A stretch of DNA of 34,713 bases, from positions 1 to 34,713 of the forward strand of contig DAHVAK010000270.1 in NCBI GenBank assembly GCA_027314665.1. The letters are read 5' to 3'. Source of the stretch: Spirochaetales bacterium (GTDB lineage: Bacteria > Spirochaetota > Spirochaetia > DAHUYW01). This document shows positions 1 to 11,001 of this stretch, one piece after another (position 1 is the first letter of the stretch; each line of letters opens with the position of its first letter). A program made the translations under genes and the position numbers. The notes beneath the pieces were generated by a model. It was not told the origin of the DNA. It ran no database searches and saw nothing but the letters and a program-made list of their open reading frames with translations.

Positions 1-501
1 CGCGTCGCATCGCGCGCACAGCACCTCGGTGCGAGTCATGAAAAACGAGCGGTCGGTTTCAGTGCGCACGTTCTGCTTGGCGATCGGCTGGTAGAAGCTC
101 GGCCATCCGGTGCCCGAGTCGAACTTGTCCTTCGAGCTGAAGAGGGACTGGCCGGTCGCCGCGGAATAGTAGGTCCCTGCGGCGTGGTTGTTCCAGTATT
201 CGCCGGTAAAGGGCGCCTCGGTGCCCTGCTCCCGGAGAATGTAGTACTGCTCGCGGGTGAGGCGGGCGCGCCACTGCGCCTTGCTCAAGACGATCGGAAA
301 CCTGAAGTGCGGCCCGACCAGCTGAGGCGAGCCGGGCGAGGCATTCGCCGGGCCGAGGGATTCTGACTGCGCGGAAGTCGTCCGGACGCCCTCGGCCGAG
401 ACGGTTCCCGTACGCCCGACGACTACCGCGAAAACGACGAGCGCGCCGATGGCTATCGCACCCATCAGCCTTGCGGCATAGGGGCTTTTCTGCGTCTTCA
501 T
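1..501 (-). CDS. msrB: Peptide-methionine (R)-S-oxide reductase MsrB, N-terminal signal/TM segment, truncated by window edge
   Basis: Own translation of the minus strand from CAT 499-501 gives [29 protein letters not shown]...[95 protein letters not shown]; GTExPF, Y.C-like and [10 protein letters not shown] are MsrB hallmarks. Missing from the ORF track because it runs off the window. Confidence 0.93.
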   Translation of the reverse strand, partial: MKTQKSPYAARLMGAIAIGALVVFAVVVGRTGTVSAEGVRTTSAQSESLGPANASPGSPQLVGPHFRFPIVLSKAQWRARLTREQYYILREQGTEAPFTGEYWNNHAAGTYYSAATGQSLFSSKDKFDSGTGWPSFYQPIAKQNVRTETDRSFFMTRTEVLCARCDA

Positions 502-510
502 GATGCGACT

Positions 511-614
511 ATTCTACTCGCCAATCGTCACGAAAGTGTCACGGGGCCCGAGAGGTTCCCGCCCCCGCAAGGTGAATCTTTCGTGATACTTTCGTGATCG
601 TCTAGCTTTATATT
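511..614. promoter_or_regulatory. Divergent promoter region with matched 16-bp elements (CGTGAyACTTTCGTGA) in inverted orientation
   Basis: Plus element 582-597 CGTGATACTTTCGTGA, 11 nt gap, TATATT 609-614; minus element 543-528 CGTGACACTTTCGTGA, 11 nt gap, TAGAAT 516-511. 15/16 identity and identical spacing. Confidence 0.55.
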
Positions 615-640
615 CAGGTACAAGGCTACAGGAGGGGGAG

Positions 641-1834
641 GTGCAGATGAGCACAAAGAGCCTCGCTCGCGCAGTCGAGCGAATCGTGAAAGCGGGAGAT
701 CGTGAGCTCTATCCCGGGGCGAAGCTGGTCGCCTGGCTTGAAGGGGCGAAGGAGGCGGACCTCTATCGCATCAACACTTTCAAGGTTGCCGAGGAGCTTG
801 GGGTTGACCGCGCGCGGCTCCTGGAGACCTGCATCCGGCTCGTGGACGACAAGGCGTTCGAGCTGAATTGGGATTTCCACTGCACCGAGTGCAACGCCGT
901 CGCAGGATCTCACCGTCATCTCCAAGAGGCGACCGCGAGCGATCACTGTCCGCTCTGCAACGTCGACTTCCGCAACCAGCTCGACCGCAACGTCGAGGTG
1001 ACCTTCACCCCCTCGCCGAATCTCTACCAGGTAGGCAAGAGGTTCCTCGACGAGCAGACGCGCATCATCGTCGCGCTGCACAAGGAAAAGAAGATCCGCC
1101 TTCCCGAAATCTACGTCTCGGGGCTGGACTGCCTGCAGGTGCCCCTCTTCCGGCAGATCTTCGAGACCGAGACCCTCTCCCTGCGGGAGAGCCTGCGCAT
1201 CGGCCAAGTCTGCATCATGTTCACCGACATCAAGGGCTCGACCGCCCTCTACGATCGCTTCGGGGATTCGGCGGCCTACGGCCTGGTCAGGGATCACTTT
1301 GACCTTCTCTTTCGCAGCATCGAGGAGCACGACGGGGTAGTCGTGAAGACCATCGGGGATTCGGTGATGGCCTCCTTCAAGCGTCCCGCCGACGGAGTGG
1401 CCGCGGCGCTCGCCATCCAGGAGGCCTTCGCGGAGTTCAACCGCCGCGAGAATCTGCGCAACGAGATCCTGGTCAAGGTTGGGCTCCACGCAGGGAGCAC
1501 GATCATGGTCAACCTCAATAACCGTCTCGATTACTTCGGTCAGACCGTGAACATGGCGGCCCGCATCCAGAACACGGCCGAAGGGGGCGAGGTCGTCATC
1601 TCGGAGGCAATCCGAAGCGATCAGGATGTCGTCGAGCGGCTGAGGGGAAGGGTCGCGAATCTCACGAAGAGGCTCGTCGAGCTCAAGGGGATAAGCGGCT
1701 CTCACGCGGTGTACCGCCTCAATTTCGCCGACCGGATTGCGCGAGGCGCGGGGGAGCAGGCGCATCCGGCTCCCGGTGGCAGGGGCCAAGACGCATCGGC
1801 CCGACCCGCCGCGCTGGGCGAGAGGGCTCGATGA
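641..1834 (+). CDS. Class III adenylate/guanylate cyclase (predicted adenylate cyclase) with Cys-rich N-terminal region
   Basis: MFTDIKGSTALYDRFGD, VVKTIGDSVMASF, RLDYFGQTVNMAARI: both metal Asp, substrate Lys/Asp and transition-state Asn/Arg are present. N-terminal CTEC...CPLC pair. SD AGGAGG at 630-635; GTG 641 or ATG 647 start. Confidence 0.9.
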   Translation: MQMSTKSLARAVERIVKAGDRELYPGAKLVAWLEGAKEADLYRINTFKVAEELGVDRARLLETCIRLVDDKAFELNWDFHCTECNAVAGSHRHLQEATASDHCPLCNVDFRNQLDRNVEVTFTPSPNLYQVGKRFLDEQTRIIVALHKEKKIRLPEIYVSGLDCLQVPLFRQIFETETLSLRESLRIGQVCIMFTDIKGSTALYDRFGDSAAYGLVRDHFDLLFRSIEEHDGVVVKTIGDSVMASFKRPADGVAAALAIQEAFAEFNRRENLRNEILVKVGLHAGSTIMVNLNNRLDYFGQTVNMAARIQNTAEGGEVVISEAIRSDQDVVERLRGRVANLTKRLVELKGISGSHAVYRLNFADRIARGAGEQAHPAPGGRGQDASARPAALGERAR

Positions 1835-2556
1835 AAACCCTGCTGTGCGGAGCGCGGAGTGTTCTCCTCGCAGGGCTTTTCTCGGTTCTTTTCGTGGCCT
1901 GCGCCCGAGCCTCCGGGCCCTTTCCCGATGCCCCGGCCCTACCGACCCCCGCGGCGGAGAGCTCCTCTCCGCAAACCGCGGTCCTCGCCGGCGGCTGTTT
2001 CTGGGGGATGGAGGGGCTCTTCGAGCGGGTGAAGGGGGTGCTCAACGTGGTTTCGGGCTACTCCGGCGGAAGCGCCGCGACCGCCCACTACGAGATGGTG
2101 AGCACGGGCACCACCGGTCACGCCGAATCGATCGAGATCACCTATGACCCGGGGGTGGTCGGATTTGGGACGCTTCTCAAGATCTTTTTCTCGATCGCCG
2201 AGAACCCGACCGAGCTCAACTATCAAGGACCCGACTACGGCACCCAGTACCGCTCAGGCATCTTCTATCAGAGCGCGTACCAAAAGCGATTGGCCGAGGA
2301 CTATATCCGCGCCCTCGAGAGGGCGAAGTACTATTCCAAGCCGATCGTGACCGAGGTGGTTCCCCTCGAGGCCTTCTATCCGGCGGAAGCTTATCACCAG
2401 CACTTCCTCGACAAGCACCCCAACGATCCCTACATCGTGATGTGGGATATCCCCAAGCTCAAGACCCTCGCGCGGGTCTATCCGACCCTCGTCGCCGAGC
2501 GCTACCGCTCCGGAGGGCTCATCCCGGGCGACTGGCGGGGCGCCGCCGGGCTGTAG
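1831..2556 (+). CDS. msrA: Peptide-methionine (S)-S-oxide reductase MsrA, predicted exported/lipoprotein
   Basis: GCFWGMEGLFERVKGVLNVVSGYSGG, GHAESIEITYDP, NPTELNYQGPDYGTQYRS; N-terminal hydrophobic segment ending FVAC. ATGA overlap with the cyclase stop. Confidence 0.95.
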   Translation: MKTLLCGARSVLLAGLFSVLFVACARASGPFPDAPALPTPAAESSSPQTAVLAGGCFWGMEGLFERVKGVLNVVSGYSGGSAATAHYEMVSTGTTGHAESIEITYDPGVVGFGTLLKIFFSIAENPTELNYQGPDYGTQYRSGIFYQSAYQKRLAEDYIRALERAKYYSKPIVTEVVPLEAFYPAEAYHQHFLDKHPNDPYIVMWDIPKLKTLARVYPTLVAERYRSGGLIPGDWRGAAGL

Positions 2557-2576
2557 GCGGCCGCGCGCCCCTTTTT
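2537..2576 (+). terminator. Intrinsic terminator of the cyclase-msrA unit
   Basis: GGGGCGC (2537-2543) pairs with GCGCCCC (2565-2571), further GC pairing inside, followed by TTTTT 2572-2576, overlapping the msrA 3' end. Confidence 0.5.
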
Positions 2577-3594
2577 CAGCCGACGAAGTGACAGGCGACG
2601 CGGTGGCCCGAGGCCACCTCCGTAAGCGGCGGCTTCTCCCGCCGACAGAGTTCCTGGACAAGCGGACACCTTCCCGCGAAGGGACAGCCGACCGGGAGGG
2701 AGGTGGCGCTGAAGGGGGCGCCGAGGGCGCCGCTTCGCTGGGGAAGGGGTCGATCCCATCGGGGGATCGAGTTGTAGAGGAGCTGGGAGTAGGGGTGGAG
2801 GGGGCGCTCCATGAGGTTGCGCGAGGGCGCCTCCTCCATGAGGCTCCCCCCATAGAGAACCCCGATTCGATCGGCCATGTAGGAGACGACCGTCAGGTCG
2901 TGCGCGATGAAGAGGATTGTGAGATTGAAGCGCCTCTTCAAGTCCACCAGTAGGTTGAGGATCTGCCCCTGAATGGAGACGTCGAGGGCGCTCACTACCT
3001 CGTCGCAGATGAGGGCCACCGGGCGGTAGACCAGAGCCCGGGCGAGGGAGATGCGCTGCCGCGGCCCGCCGGAGAACTCCGCCGGGCGCCGGGCGAGGTC
3101 GCCCTCGCGCAGGCCCACCGCCGCGAGGACCTCTCGCACGCGAGCCTCGAGCTCCTCGCGGCTCATCGCCCGCGGGCCGTAGGGCACCCCCGCAGTGAGG
3201 ATCCGGGAGACGCTCATGCGCGGATCCAGCGAGGCGGCGGGGTCTTGAAAGACGTACTTGACCTCGGAGCGGAAGTGACGGAGGAGCGAGGGATCGGCTC
3301 GGCTGATCTCCCAGACCTCCGGGAAACCCTCCCCGGAATGCCCGCCGCCGGGCGTGTAGACGATCCTGCCCGAGGTGTGGGGCACCAGCTGCACGATGGT
3401 GCGCGCGACCGTCGTCTTTCCCGAGCCCGACTCGCCTACCAGTCCGTAGGTCTCCCCGCGTCGGATCTCGAGGCTTACCCCGTTCACCGCCCAGACGTGA
3501 CGCCCCGCCGAGGCAAAAAGCCCCGCCTCGAGGTTGAAGACCTTCGTGACCTCGTGCAGGCGGATGAGGGCCTCATCGCCGGCCGCGCGCGGGC

Positions 3595-3598
<4 letters not shown>
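2576..3598 (-). CDS. oppF: Oligopeptide ABC transporter ATP-binding protein (OppF-like)
   Basis: Walker A GESGSGKTT, FSGGPRQR signature, Walker B ALICDE, C-terminal oligo_HPY-like GCPFAGRCPL. Confidence 0.88.
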
Positions 3599-4786
<1,188 letters not shown>

Positions 4787-4794
<8 letters not shown>

Positions 4795-5869
4795 GGCGGC
4801 GCTCCCTCCAGTTCGGATCGAAGGCGTCGCGCAGGAGCTCGCCGAGGAAGTTGAAGGAGACCGCGACGAGGATGAGGAAGATCCCGGGGATGAAGAGCCA
4901 AGGGAAGGAGACGAGGTTCGTGAGGGTAGTCGCGTCGCGGCTGATCATGCTCCCCCAGCTCACCGCCGGGGCGGAGATCCCGAGCCCCAGGTAGGAGAGG
5001 ATGGTCTCCCCGAGGATGAAGCCGGGAATCCCCAGGGTAACGCTCACGATCAGGATCGACGAGATCTGCGGAATGATGTGCTTGAACAGGATCGGCAGGG
5101 CCGGCATCGACTCAAGCTCGGCGTTGGCGACGAAATCGTTGCGCTTCACCGCGTGGACCATCCCGCGGATCATGCGGGCGGTGCCCGGCCAGCCGACGAA
5201 GGAAAGGATCACCGTGATGAGGGCGTAGGTCTGGCCCGGGTCGAGGTTGGTGCTCAGGATCGAGCGCAGGAAGAGGATGAGGTAGAGCCCGGGGATGAGG
5301 ATGATGAACTCGCACAGGCGCATGATGAGCCAGTCCCACAGCCCTCCGAAGTAACCGGCCAGGCCCCCGAAGATGAGGGCGAGGGTGAGCGAGATCGCCA
5401 CCCCCACGAACCCGATCGTGAGGGAGATGCGCGAGCCGTAGAGGATGCGGCTGAAGATGTCGCGCCCCAAGTTGTCGGTTCCGAACAGGAAGACCGGCGA
5501 GGCCCCGCTCGCAGGATCCCTGATATAGTCGGTACCGAAGAGGTGGGTCCGCATCGGGATGAGATTCCAGAGCCTGACCTCGGGGCCGACGGCTAAGAGG
5601 CCCACGCGAGCGACCTCGCCCTTCACGCGGACATAGGTGCGCGCAACCGGATTCAGCATCACCATCGTCGCGGCCTGGGGCCCGAAGCCCAGCTTCTGCG
5701 AGTACCACACCACGTTGGGCGGCTGATCGGAGTGGCCGACGAATTGCTCATTCGGGCCGTAGGGGGCGATGAACTCGCAGAAGACCATCCCCAGGTAGAG
5801 GAGGACCAGGATGATGAAGGAGGCGAGCGCGATCGGCCTTCCGGGTAGGAGCTTCCAGAAGCGCTTCAT
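4787..5869 (-). CDS. oppC: Oligopeptide ABC transporter permease (OppC-like)
   Basis: LFGTDNLGRDIFSRILYGSRISLTIG and EAA-like loop; overlaps neighbours. Confidence 0.88.
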
Positions 5870-6996
5870 GCCGCCGCGTACCTGATCCGCGGATCCACCA
5901 GGGCGAGTGCGATGTCGGAGATGAGCATCCCGAGGAGGATCAGGAAGCTTATGAACATGATGTTCGTCATCACGAGATTGATGTCCTTCTGGAGCACCGC
6001 TTGGTACATCAGCCGCCCGATGCCCGGATAGGAAAAGATGATCTCGAGGATAAGCGAGCCGGAGAAGAGGTCCGCAAGGAGGTTGGAGGAGCTCGTGATG
6101 AAGGGGTTCATCGTGTTGCGGAAGGCGTGGTTGAAGTAGATGCGCGGCTCGGCGATCCCCCGCGAGCGCAGGGCGACGATGTAGGGAGCCCCGAGCTGAT
6201 CGAGCATGGTGGCGCGGATGAGCCGCAAGGATCCCCCGATCCCTCCGAGGAAGGCCCCGATGAGGGGCAGGAAGATGTGGTAGAGGTAGGAGGTGAAGAA
6301 GGCGAAGGCGTTCCCGCCGAAGTCCTGGGAGGGGTAGGCGGTCACGGGAAACCAGCCGGTCGAGGCGGCGAACATCTGCAGGAGCAGGAGCATGAGGATC
6401 CCTGGAAAGGCGTTCAGGAAGAGGCTCACGAAGGCAACCGCCGGGTCGACCTTGGTTCCCGCCTTCGAGGAGAAGTAGATCCCCAGACCGAATGAAAAAA
6501 CCGTGAGGAAGACCAGCGAGATCAGGTTCAGGATTATCGAGTTTTCCATCCGCGTCGAGACGAGAAAGAGCACGGGAGCCCGGGAGATGAGCGATCGCCC
6601 GAGATCGTGCTTCACCACGACCTGGTGCAGCCAGTGAAAGTACTGCAGGTAGAAGGGGCGGTCGAGCCAGAGGCGATGCTTCGCTTCGGCGATCTGCTGG
6701 GCGGTCCAGAGGTTGTTGGTCGACTGGAAGCCCCGCATGCTCACCATCTGAGCGCGCACGTACTCGTCGACGATGTCGCCGGGAGCGAGGGACATGAGCC
6801 CGAAGACCGCCAGCCCGAGGAGAAGAAGAACCGTGATCATCGTGAGGAGGCGCCCGGTGAGGAAGGTCGCGAGGGGATGGCGCCGCCGCAAGGCAAAGAG
6901 GAGGTCGCCCGCGGCGAAAAAGGGGTTGGCCCTGAGGCCGGCAGACGGAGTAGGGGAGCCGTCCGGCTGCGAGGCGCTCGTGTGCTCTCTCGACAC
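5866..6996 (-). CDS. oppB: Oligopeptide ABC transporter permease (OppB-like)
   Basis: BPD-type permease: LRLIRATMLDQLGAPYIVALRSRGIAEPRIYFNHAFRNTMNPFITSSS; operon context. Confidence 0.88.
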   Translation of the reverse strand: MSREHTSASQPDGSPTPSAGLRANPFFAAGDLLFALRRRHPLATFLTGRLLTMITVLLLLGLAVFGLMSLAPGDIVDEYVRAQMVSMRGFQSTNNLWTAQQIAEAKHRLWLDRPFYLQYFHWLHQVVVKHDLGRSLISRAPVLFLVSTRMENSIILNLISLVFLTVFSFGLGIYFSSKAGTKVDPAVAFVSLFLNAFPGILMLLLLQMFAASTGWFPVTAYPSQDFGGNAFAFFTSYLYHIFLPLIGAFLGGIGGSLRLIRATMLDQLGAPYIVALRSRGIAEPRIYFNHAFRNTMNPFITSSSNLLADLFSGSLILEIIFSYPGIGRLMYQAVLQKDINLVMTNIMFISFLILLGMLISDIALALVDPRIRYAAA

Positions 6997-7001
6997 CGTA
7001 T

Positions 7002-8816
7002 CTAGTCCTTTAAGTAGACATAGTTCATATCGGGAGCGCCCAAGGTGTCAACTCGGATGTTGCCCCAGCGGTTGCGGTAGGCGACGAAGGAATCGGGGTA
7101 GACGATGTACATCAGGGGGAGCTCGTCGAGGATGATGCGCTGGTAGCGGTCCCAGATCGCCTTCGCCTTGACCGCATCGAGCTCCGAGAAGCCCTTCCAG
7201 TACAGCTCGTCGATCTCGGCCTCCCACGGGGTGGCGGGCTTCGACTCGAGAGGATGCCAGAGGTGCAGGTTTCCCGAGGAGAGCCAGACGTTGCCGCCGT
7301 CAATCGGGAAGATGCTCGAGGTGAGCCCGATCAGGACCGCCTGCCAGTCGTAGGTCTTCATCAGGCCGTCGACCATCGTCTGGAAGGGAACGGCGTGGAC
7401 CCGGATCGTGATGCCGACTCGCTTCATCTCGTCGGCAAAGACGTTGGCGATATCGTTTGAGACATTGTTCTCGGCCGGGACGTCCAGATCGTACTCGACG
7501 ATGTTCCCTTCCGAGTCCTGCATGAGGCCCTCATTGTTCGGGCGAATGCCGATCTCGGCGAGGAGCTTCCGCCCGCGCGCGGGGTCGTAGGTGTACTGCT
7601 CCTTTATGGAGGGGTCGAAGAAGGGGTTGGCCCGCGCAAAGGCGTAGAGGGCCGGCTCCGCCAGCCCGCGATAGACCTCGTTGATGATCCGGCTTCGATC
7701 GAAGAAGCAGCTCATGGCCTGGCGGAACTTGGTGTTGGTGAACCACCGGACGTACTTGGGGGCGAGGTTCTTCGGGTTTTCGTTCCAGGCGATGAAGGCT
7801 GCGCTCAAGGCCGGGCCGGCGTAGTAGACCGTGTAGTCCTTCGGGCTCCTATTCACCATGTCCTCGAGGTCCTCGGGCCGCAGGGTGAAGCTGTCGAGCT
7901 CGCCGGCGAGGAACTTCAGCTTCTCGGTTTCGCGGTTGGGAACAATCTTGATGTCGATCTGATGGATGTAGGGAACCGATTGACCGTAGGCGTCCCTCTT
8001 CCAGTAGCTGGGATTGCGCACGAGGGTCACGTCGACCCCCGGATGGTAGCTGTCGATGTAGTAGGGCCCGAGCGAGGGGATGGTCTTCGGGTTCGTGTCG
8101 ACCGACCAGAGATTCAAGACCCCGTCGACCCCCTTTGCCTTCTTGAGCGGTTCGAAGACGTAGCGCGGCCCGAAGTTCATGTTGCTCGCCTCCTCGGGCT
8201 CGGCGACGATGCGCGGATAGAGGAGCTCGAAGCTGCGGTCATCGATCTTCTTGATGTCGATGTGTTTTTTGCTGCCGTCGGGCATCTGCACGAACTCGTT
8301 CGCGTAGCCCGACTGCTGAAGGGCGGGATCCCCGACGATGTCGTTGTACCAGTAGATGACGTCGTCGGAGGTGACCTTCACTCGCTTGCCCGGATCGGCA
8401 AGGGTGGTCCAGTAGAGGTCGTCCCGCAGCGTGAAGATCACCGCCATGGTGCCGGTCTTCTCGTCGACCTGGATCTCGTAGGAGGCGAGCTCCGGCTTCC
8501 ACTCCTTCGTGTAGACGTCGTAGTTGAGGAGATAGTCGTAGAGCCCGCTTACGACGGCGTCGGTCTGGGTATCCTGGTCGTGGAGGAGGTTGAAGGATTT
8601 TGGGTCGTCGGTGATATCGGTGGTCCAGGTGCTGCCGGGCTTGCCCTTTGCGTAGGGCTCGCTGCTCCCGGGCCTATCGACGGTCTTTGCAACGACGCTG
8701 TTCTGGTCCTTCTTCTGGAGGTAGGCGATCCGCTCGGTGGTGAGCTCCGGCACGGCGCTCCCGCAGGCGACAAGCGCCATCCCAGCGAGGATCCACGCCG
8801 CAACCAGTCTCTTCAT
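7002..8816 (-). CDS. oppA: Family 5 extracellular solute-binding lipoprotein (OppA-like)
   Basis: Lipobox MALVAC; SBP_bac_5-type body (e.g. LAEIGIRPNNEGLMQDSEGNIVEYDLDV, LGPYYIDSYHPGVDVTLVRNPSYWKRD); 5' gene of the opp operon. Confidence 0.88.
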   Translation of the reverse strand: MKRLVAAWILAGMALVACGSAVPELTTERIAYLQKKDQNSVVAKTVDRPGSSEPYAKGKPGSTWTTDITDDPKSFNLLHDQDTQTDAVVSGLYDYLLNYDVYTKEWKPELASYEIQVDEKTGTMAVIFTLRDDLYWTTLADPGKRVKVTSDDVIYWYNDIVGDPALQQSGYANEFVQMPDGSKKHIDIKKIDDRSFELLYPRIVAEPEEASNMNFGPRYVFEPLKKAKGVDGVLNLWSVDTNPKTIPSLGPYYIDSYHPGVDVTLVRNPSYWKRDAYGQSVPYIHQIDIKIVPNRETEKLKFLAGELDSFTLRPEDLEDMVNRSPKDYTVYYAGPALSAAFIAWNENPKNLAPKYVRWFTNTKFRQAMSCFFDRSRIINEVYRGLAEPALYAFARANPFFDPSIKEQYTYDPARGRKLLAEIGIRPNNEGLMQDSEGNIVEYDLDVPAENNVSNDIANVFADEMKRVGITIRVHAVPFQTMVDGLMKTYDWQAVLIGLTSSIFPIDGGNVWLSSGNLHLWHPLESKPATPWEAEIDELYWKGFSELDAVKAKAIWDRYQRIILDELPLMYIVYPDSFVAYRNRWGNIRVDTLGAPDMNYVYLKD

Positions 8817-8886
8817 GAGTCCTCCCGCGCCCCCACACGACTATTGCAGCCCGAAGCGCTCGGCGCGTCAAGCACTGCGGCGGCGC

Positions 8887-11001
8887 CTACGGGCGAGCGA
8901 CGCGCCCACGAACGCTCGGGGAGTAGGAGACGAACAGGAGAATCGCGAAGAGGAGAAGCGCGAGCTTCGGGAACCAGTCGCCGTAGCGGGTGTAGATGGT
9001 CTCCCGGTCGCGATAGAGGGGAACCTTGGCGATGAGATAGGCGGGCTTGTAGAAGGGCAGGCGCTCGACGAGACGCCCGGAGGTGTCGACGTAGGCCGTG
9101 ACCCCGGAGGCGGTTGCCGAAAGGAGGGGCCTGCGGTTCTCCACCGCGCGGAAGAGGGCGTTGACGTAGTGCTGCATCCCCTCGACGGGGGTGAGCGACC
9201 AGTAGTCGTTCGAGATGTTGAGGATGATCTTCGCACCCGCGCGCACGAACTCCCGCACGTCGTTGGGGAAGGCGTCCTCGAAGCAGATGGGGGTGGAGAA
9301 GGTGACCTTCGGGGTCCAGAAGACCGTGCGCTCGGTGCCGGGCTCCCAAAGGTAGACGTCAAAGTGGGTGAGCATGTCGTAGACGAAGGGGAGCTGCTTT
9401 CGGTAGGGGAAGTATTCGGTGAAGGGGACCAGATGGATCTTGTGGTAGGTCTGCATCCGCTGCCCCTGCGGGGAAAAGAGGACCGCCGCGTTGTAGTCCT
9501 TGCGCTTCTCGGTCCCGTTCGGCCCGGGGGTCAAGGTGTAGTCGTCGTTTCCGGTGAGGAGCCAGGTGCCGAGAGAGCGCTGGTAGGCCTCGAACTCGCG
9601 CACCAGCTTGGCGAGGGGATACTTCTCGGGGTCGAGCGTGCTCCATCTGCGGATATTCGGCACGAAGGCGGTTTCCGACCAGACCACCAGATCGGGGCGG
9701 TAGAAGAGGGCGTTGTCCGTGAGGCGCTTCAGGACATCGAAGGTGTGGGTGTAGTCGGTTTTCCGCGGGTCGGTGTTCTGCTGGATGAGGGCGATCGTCA
9801 CCGTGCGGGCTACCGGCTGCACCCCTTGGGCGAGGGAGGCGATGTTCCCTTCCACGAGCAGGGCAAGGAGGAGGATGAGGTAGCCGGCGGCCGGCGCAAG
9901 CGCCCTGCGAGGCTGCGCGAAGGGCCGGGACAGGATGTGGGCGATGACGGCGTTCGCAAGGGTAACGACGAAGGTGACCCCCCAGACTCCGGTAACCGCG
10001 GCAATCTGGATGAGCGAGGTGAACCGGTACTGGGTTACCCCGAGCATGCCCCAGGGAAAGCCGAGGAAGCCGTCGGACCTGAGGAGGTCGAAGCCCACCC
10101 AGGCGATCGGGACGATCAGGTAGCCGAAGGCCTTGAGGCGGCGGAAGAGCCAAAGGAGGAGGGTCATGAACAGGGCGAACTCGAGGATCATGACCCCGGT
10201 CACGAACTGCAGCGACACCAGGCTGAAGGTTCCGAGCCAGAAATTCGTGAGCATCGTCTCGAGCACGCCGAAGGCCGTTCCGTAGAAGATACCCCATCCG
10301 AAGGGAACCCGATAGAGGACGATCAGGAGCGGGACCAGGCAGACGAAGCCGAGCGCGCCGATCCCCGCAAGATCGAGGAAGGACGGGAAGGCGAGGACGT
10401 AGAGAAAGGCGCCGATGAGGACGAGGGGCAGCGCCCACACCGCGGGGAAATCGCCGAGGGCAGGACGAGCCGTGAGCCGCTGAGGCACCCGCGCGAGCGA
10501 CCGCTTTCGAGCCCAATCCGTGCCGCCGCGCGCCCGCCGTCCGGTCGTCACCACGACGGCGGTGCGCGGGTAGCGGATGCGATAGTAGGCGATCATCCAT
10601 GCCTGGATGAGCAGCAGGGGAAGGAAGCGCAAGGCCGAGTTGAGCCGCTCGACCGTCGAGTCGGGGGCGAGCCGGATGTTGCCGTGGGTCGCGGCGAAGC
10701 GCTGGACGTAGCTCATGTTGGCGTTGGAGGCGAAGATATAGGAAAGAAGAAAGAGCACGAGCGTCAGCGCCATGAGCACCTCGGGGGTGCGAAAGAGGGC
10801 GCGCAGGAGGAGCCGGCGCTCGGCGGTCGCTATCCGATAGGCCCAAATCGCGTGCAAGAGCACAAGGAGCATGAAGAGGTAGTCGCTCGGGGTCTTCCCC
10901 GACTGCATTCCGAAGGGGCCGAAGAGAAAGACGATGAACTCCAGAAGGGAGAGCGCCCCGATCAGCAGGGTGGGAGTGCGCCGTTCGATGCCGCTTCGCA
11001 T
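8887..11001 (-). CDS. lnt: Apolipoprotein N-acyltransferase
   Basis: Multi-TM N-terminus plus C-terminal nitrilase/CN-hydrolase domain: DLVVWSETAF, KIHLVPFTEYFP, TPICFEDAFPNDVREFVRAGAKIILNISNDYW. Confidence 0.92.
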   Translation of the reverse strand: MRSGIERRTPTLLIGALSLLEFIVFLFGPFGMQSGKTPSDYLFMLLVLLHAIWAYRIATAERRLLLRALFRTPEVLMALTLVLFLLSYIFASNANMSYVQRFAATHGNIRLAPDSTVERLNSALRFLPLLLIQAWMIAYYRIRYPRTAVVVTTGRRARGGTDWARKRSLARVPQRLTARPALGDFPAVWALPLVLIGAFLYVLAFPSFLDLAGIGALGFVCLVPLLIVLYRVPFGWGIFYGTAFGVLETMLTNFWLGTFSLVSLQFVTGVMILEFALFMTLLLWLFRRLKAFGYLIVPIAWVGFDLLRSDGFLGFPWGMLGVTQYRFTSLIQIAAVTGVWGVTFVVTLANAVIAHILSRPFAQPRRALAPAAGYLILLLALLVEGNIASLAQGVQPVARTVTIALIQQNTDPRKTDYTHTFDVLKRLTDNALFYRPDLVVWSETAFVPNIRRWSTLDPEKYPLAKLVREFEAYQRSLGTWLLTGNDDYTLTPGPNGTEKRKDYNAAVLFSPQGQRMQTYHKIHLVPFTEYFPYRKQLPFVYDMLTHFDVYLWEPGTERTVFWTPKVTFSTPICFEDAFPNDVREFVRAGAKIILNISNDYWSLTPVEGMQHYVNALFRAVENRRPLLSATASGVTAYVDTSGRLVERLPFYKPAYLIAKVPLYRDRETIYTRYGDWFPKLALLLFAILLFVSYSPSVRGRVARP

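Noticed and set aside
626-1789. 387-aa minus-strand ORF antisense to the cyclase
   Set aside because: Artefact of GC bias; the plus strand has intact class III cyclase motifs and an SD.
5500-5800. Large periplasmic insert in OppC as a novelty
   Set aside because: I recall similar extended loops in OppC proteins of several lineages, so not obviously unusual.
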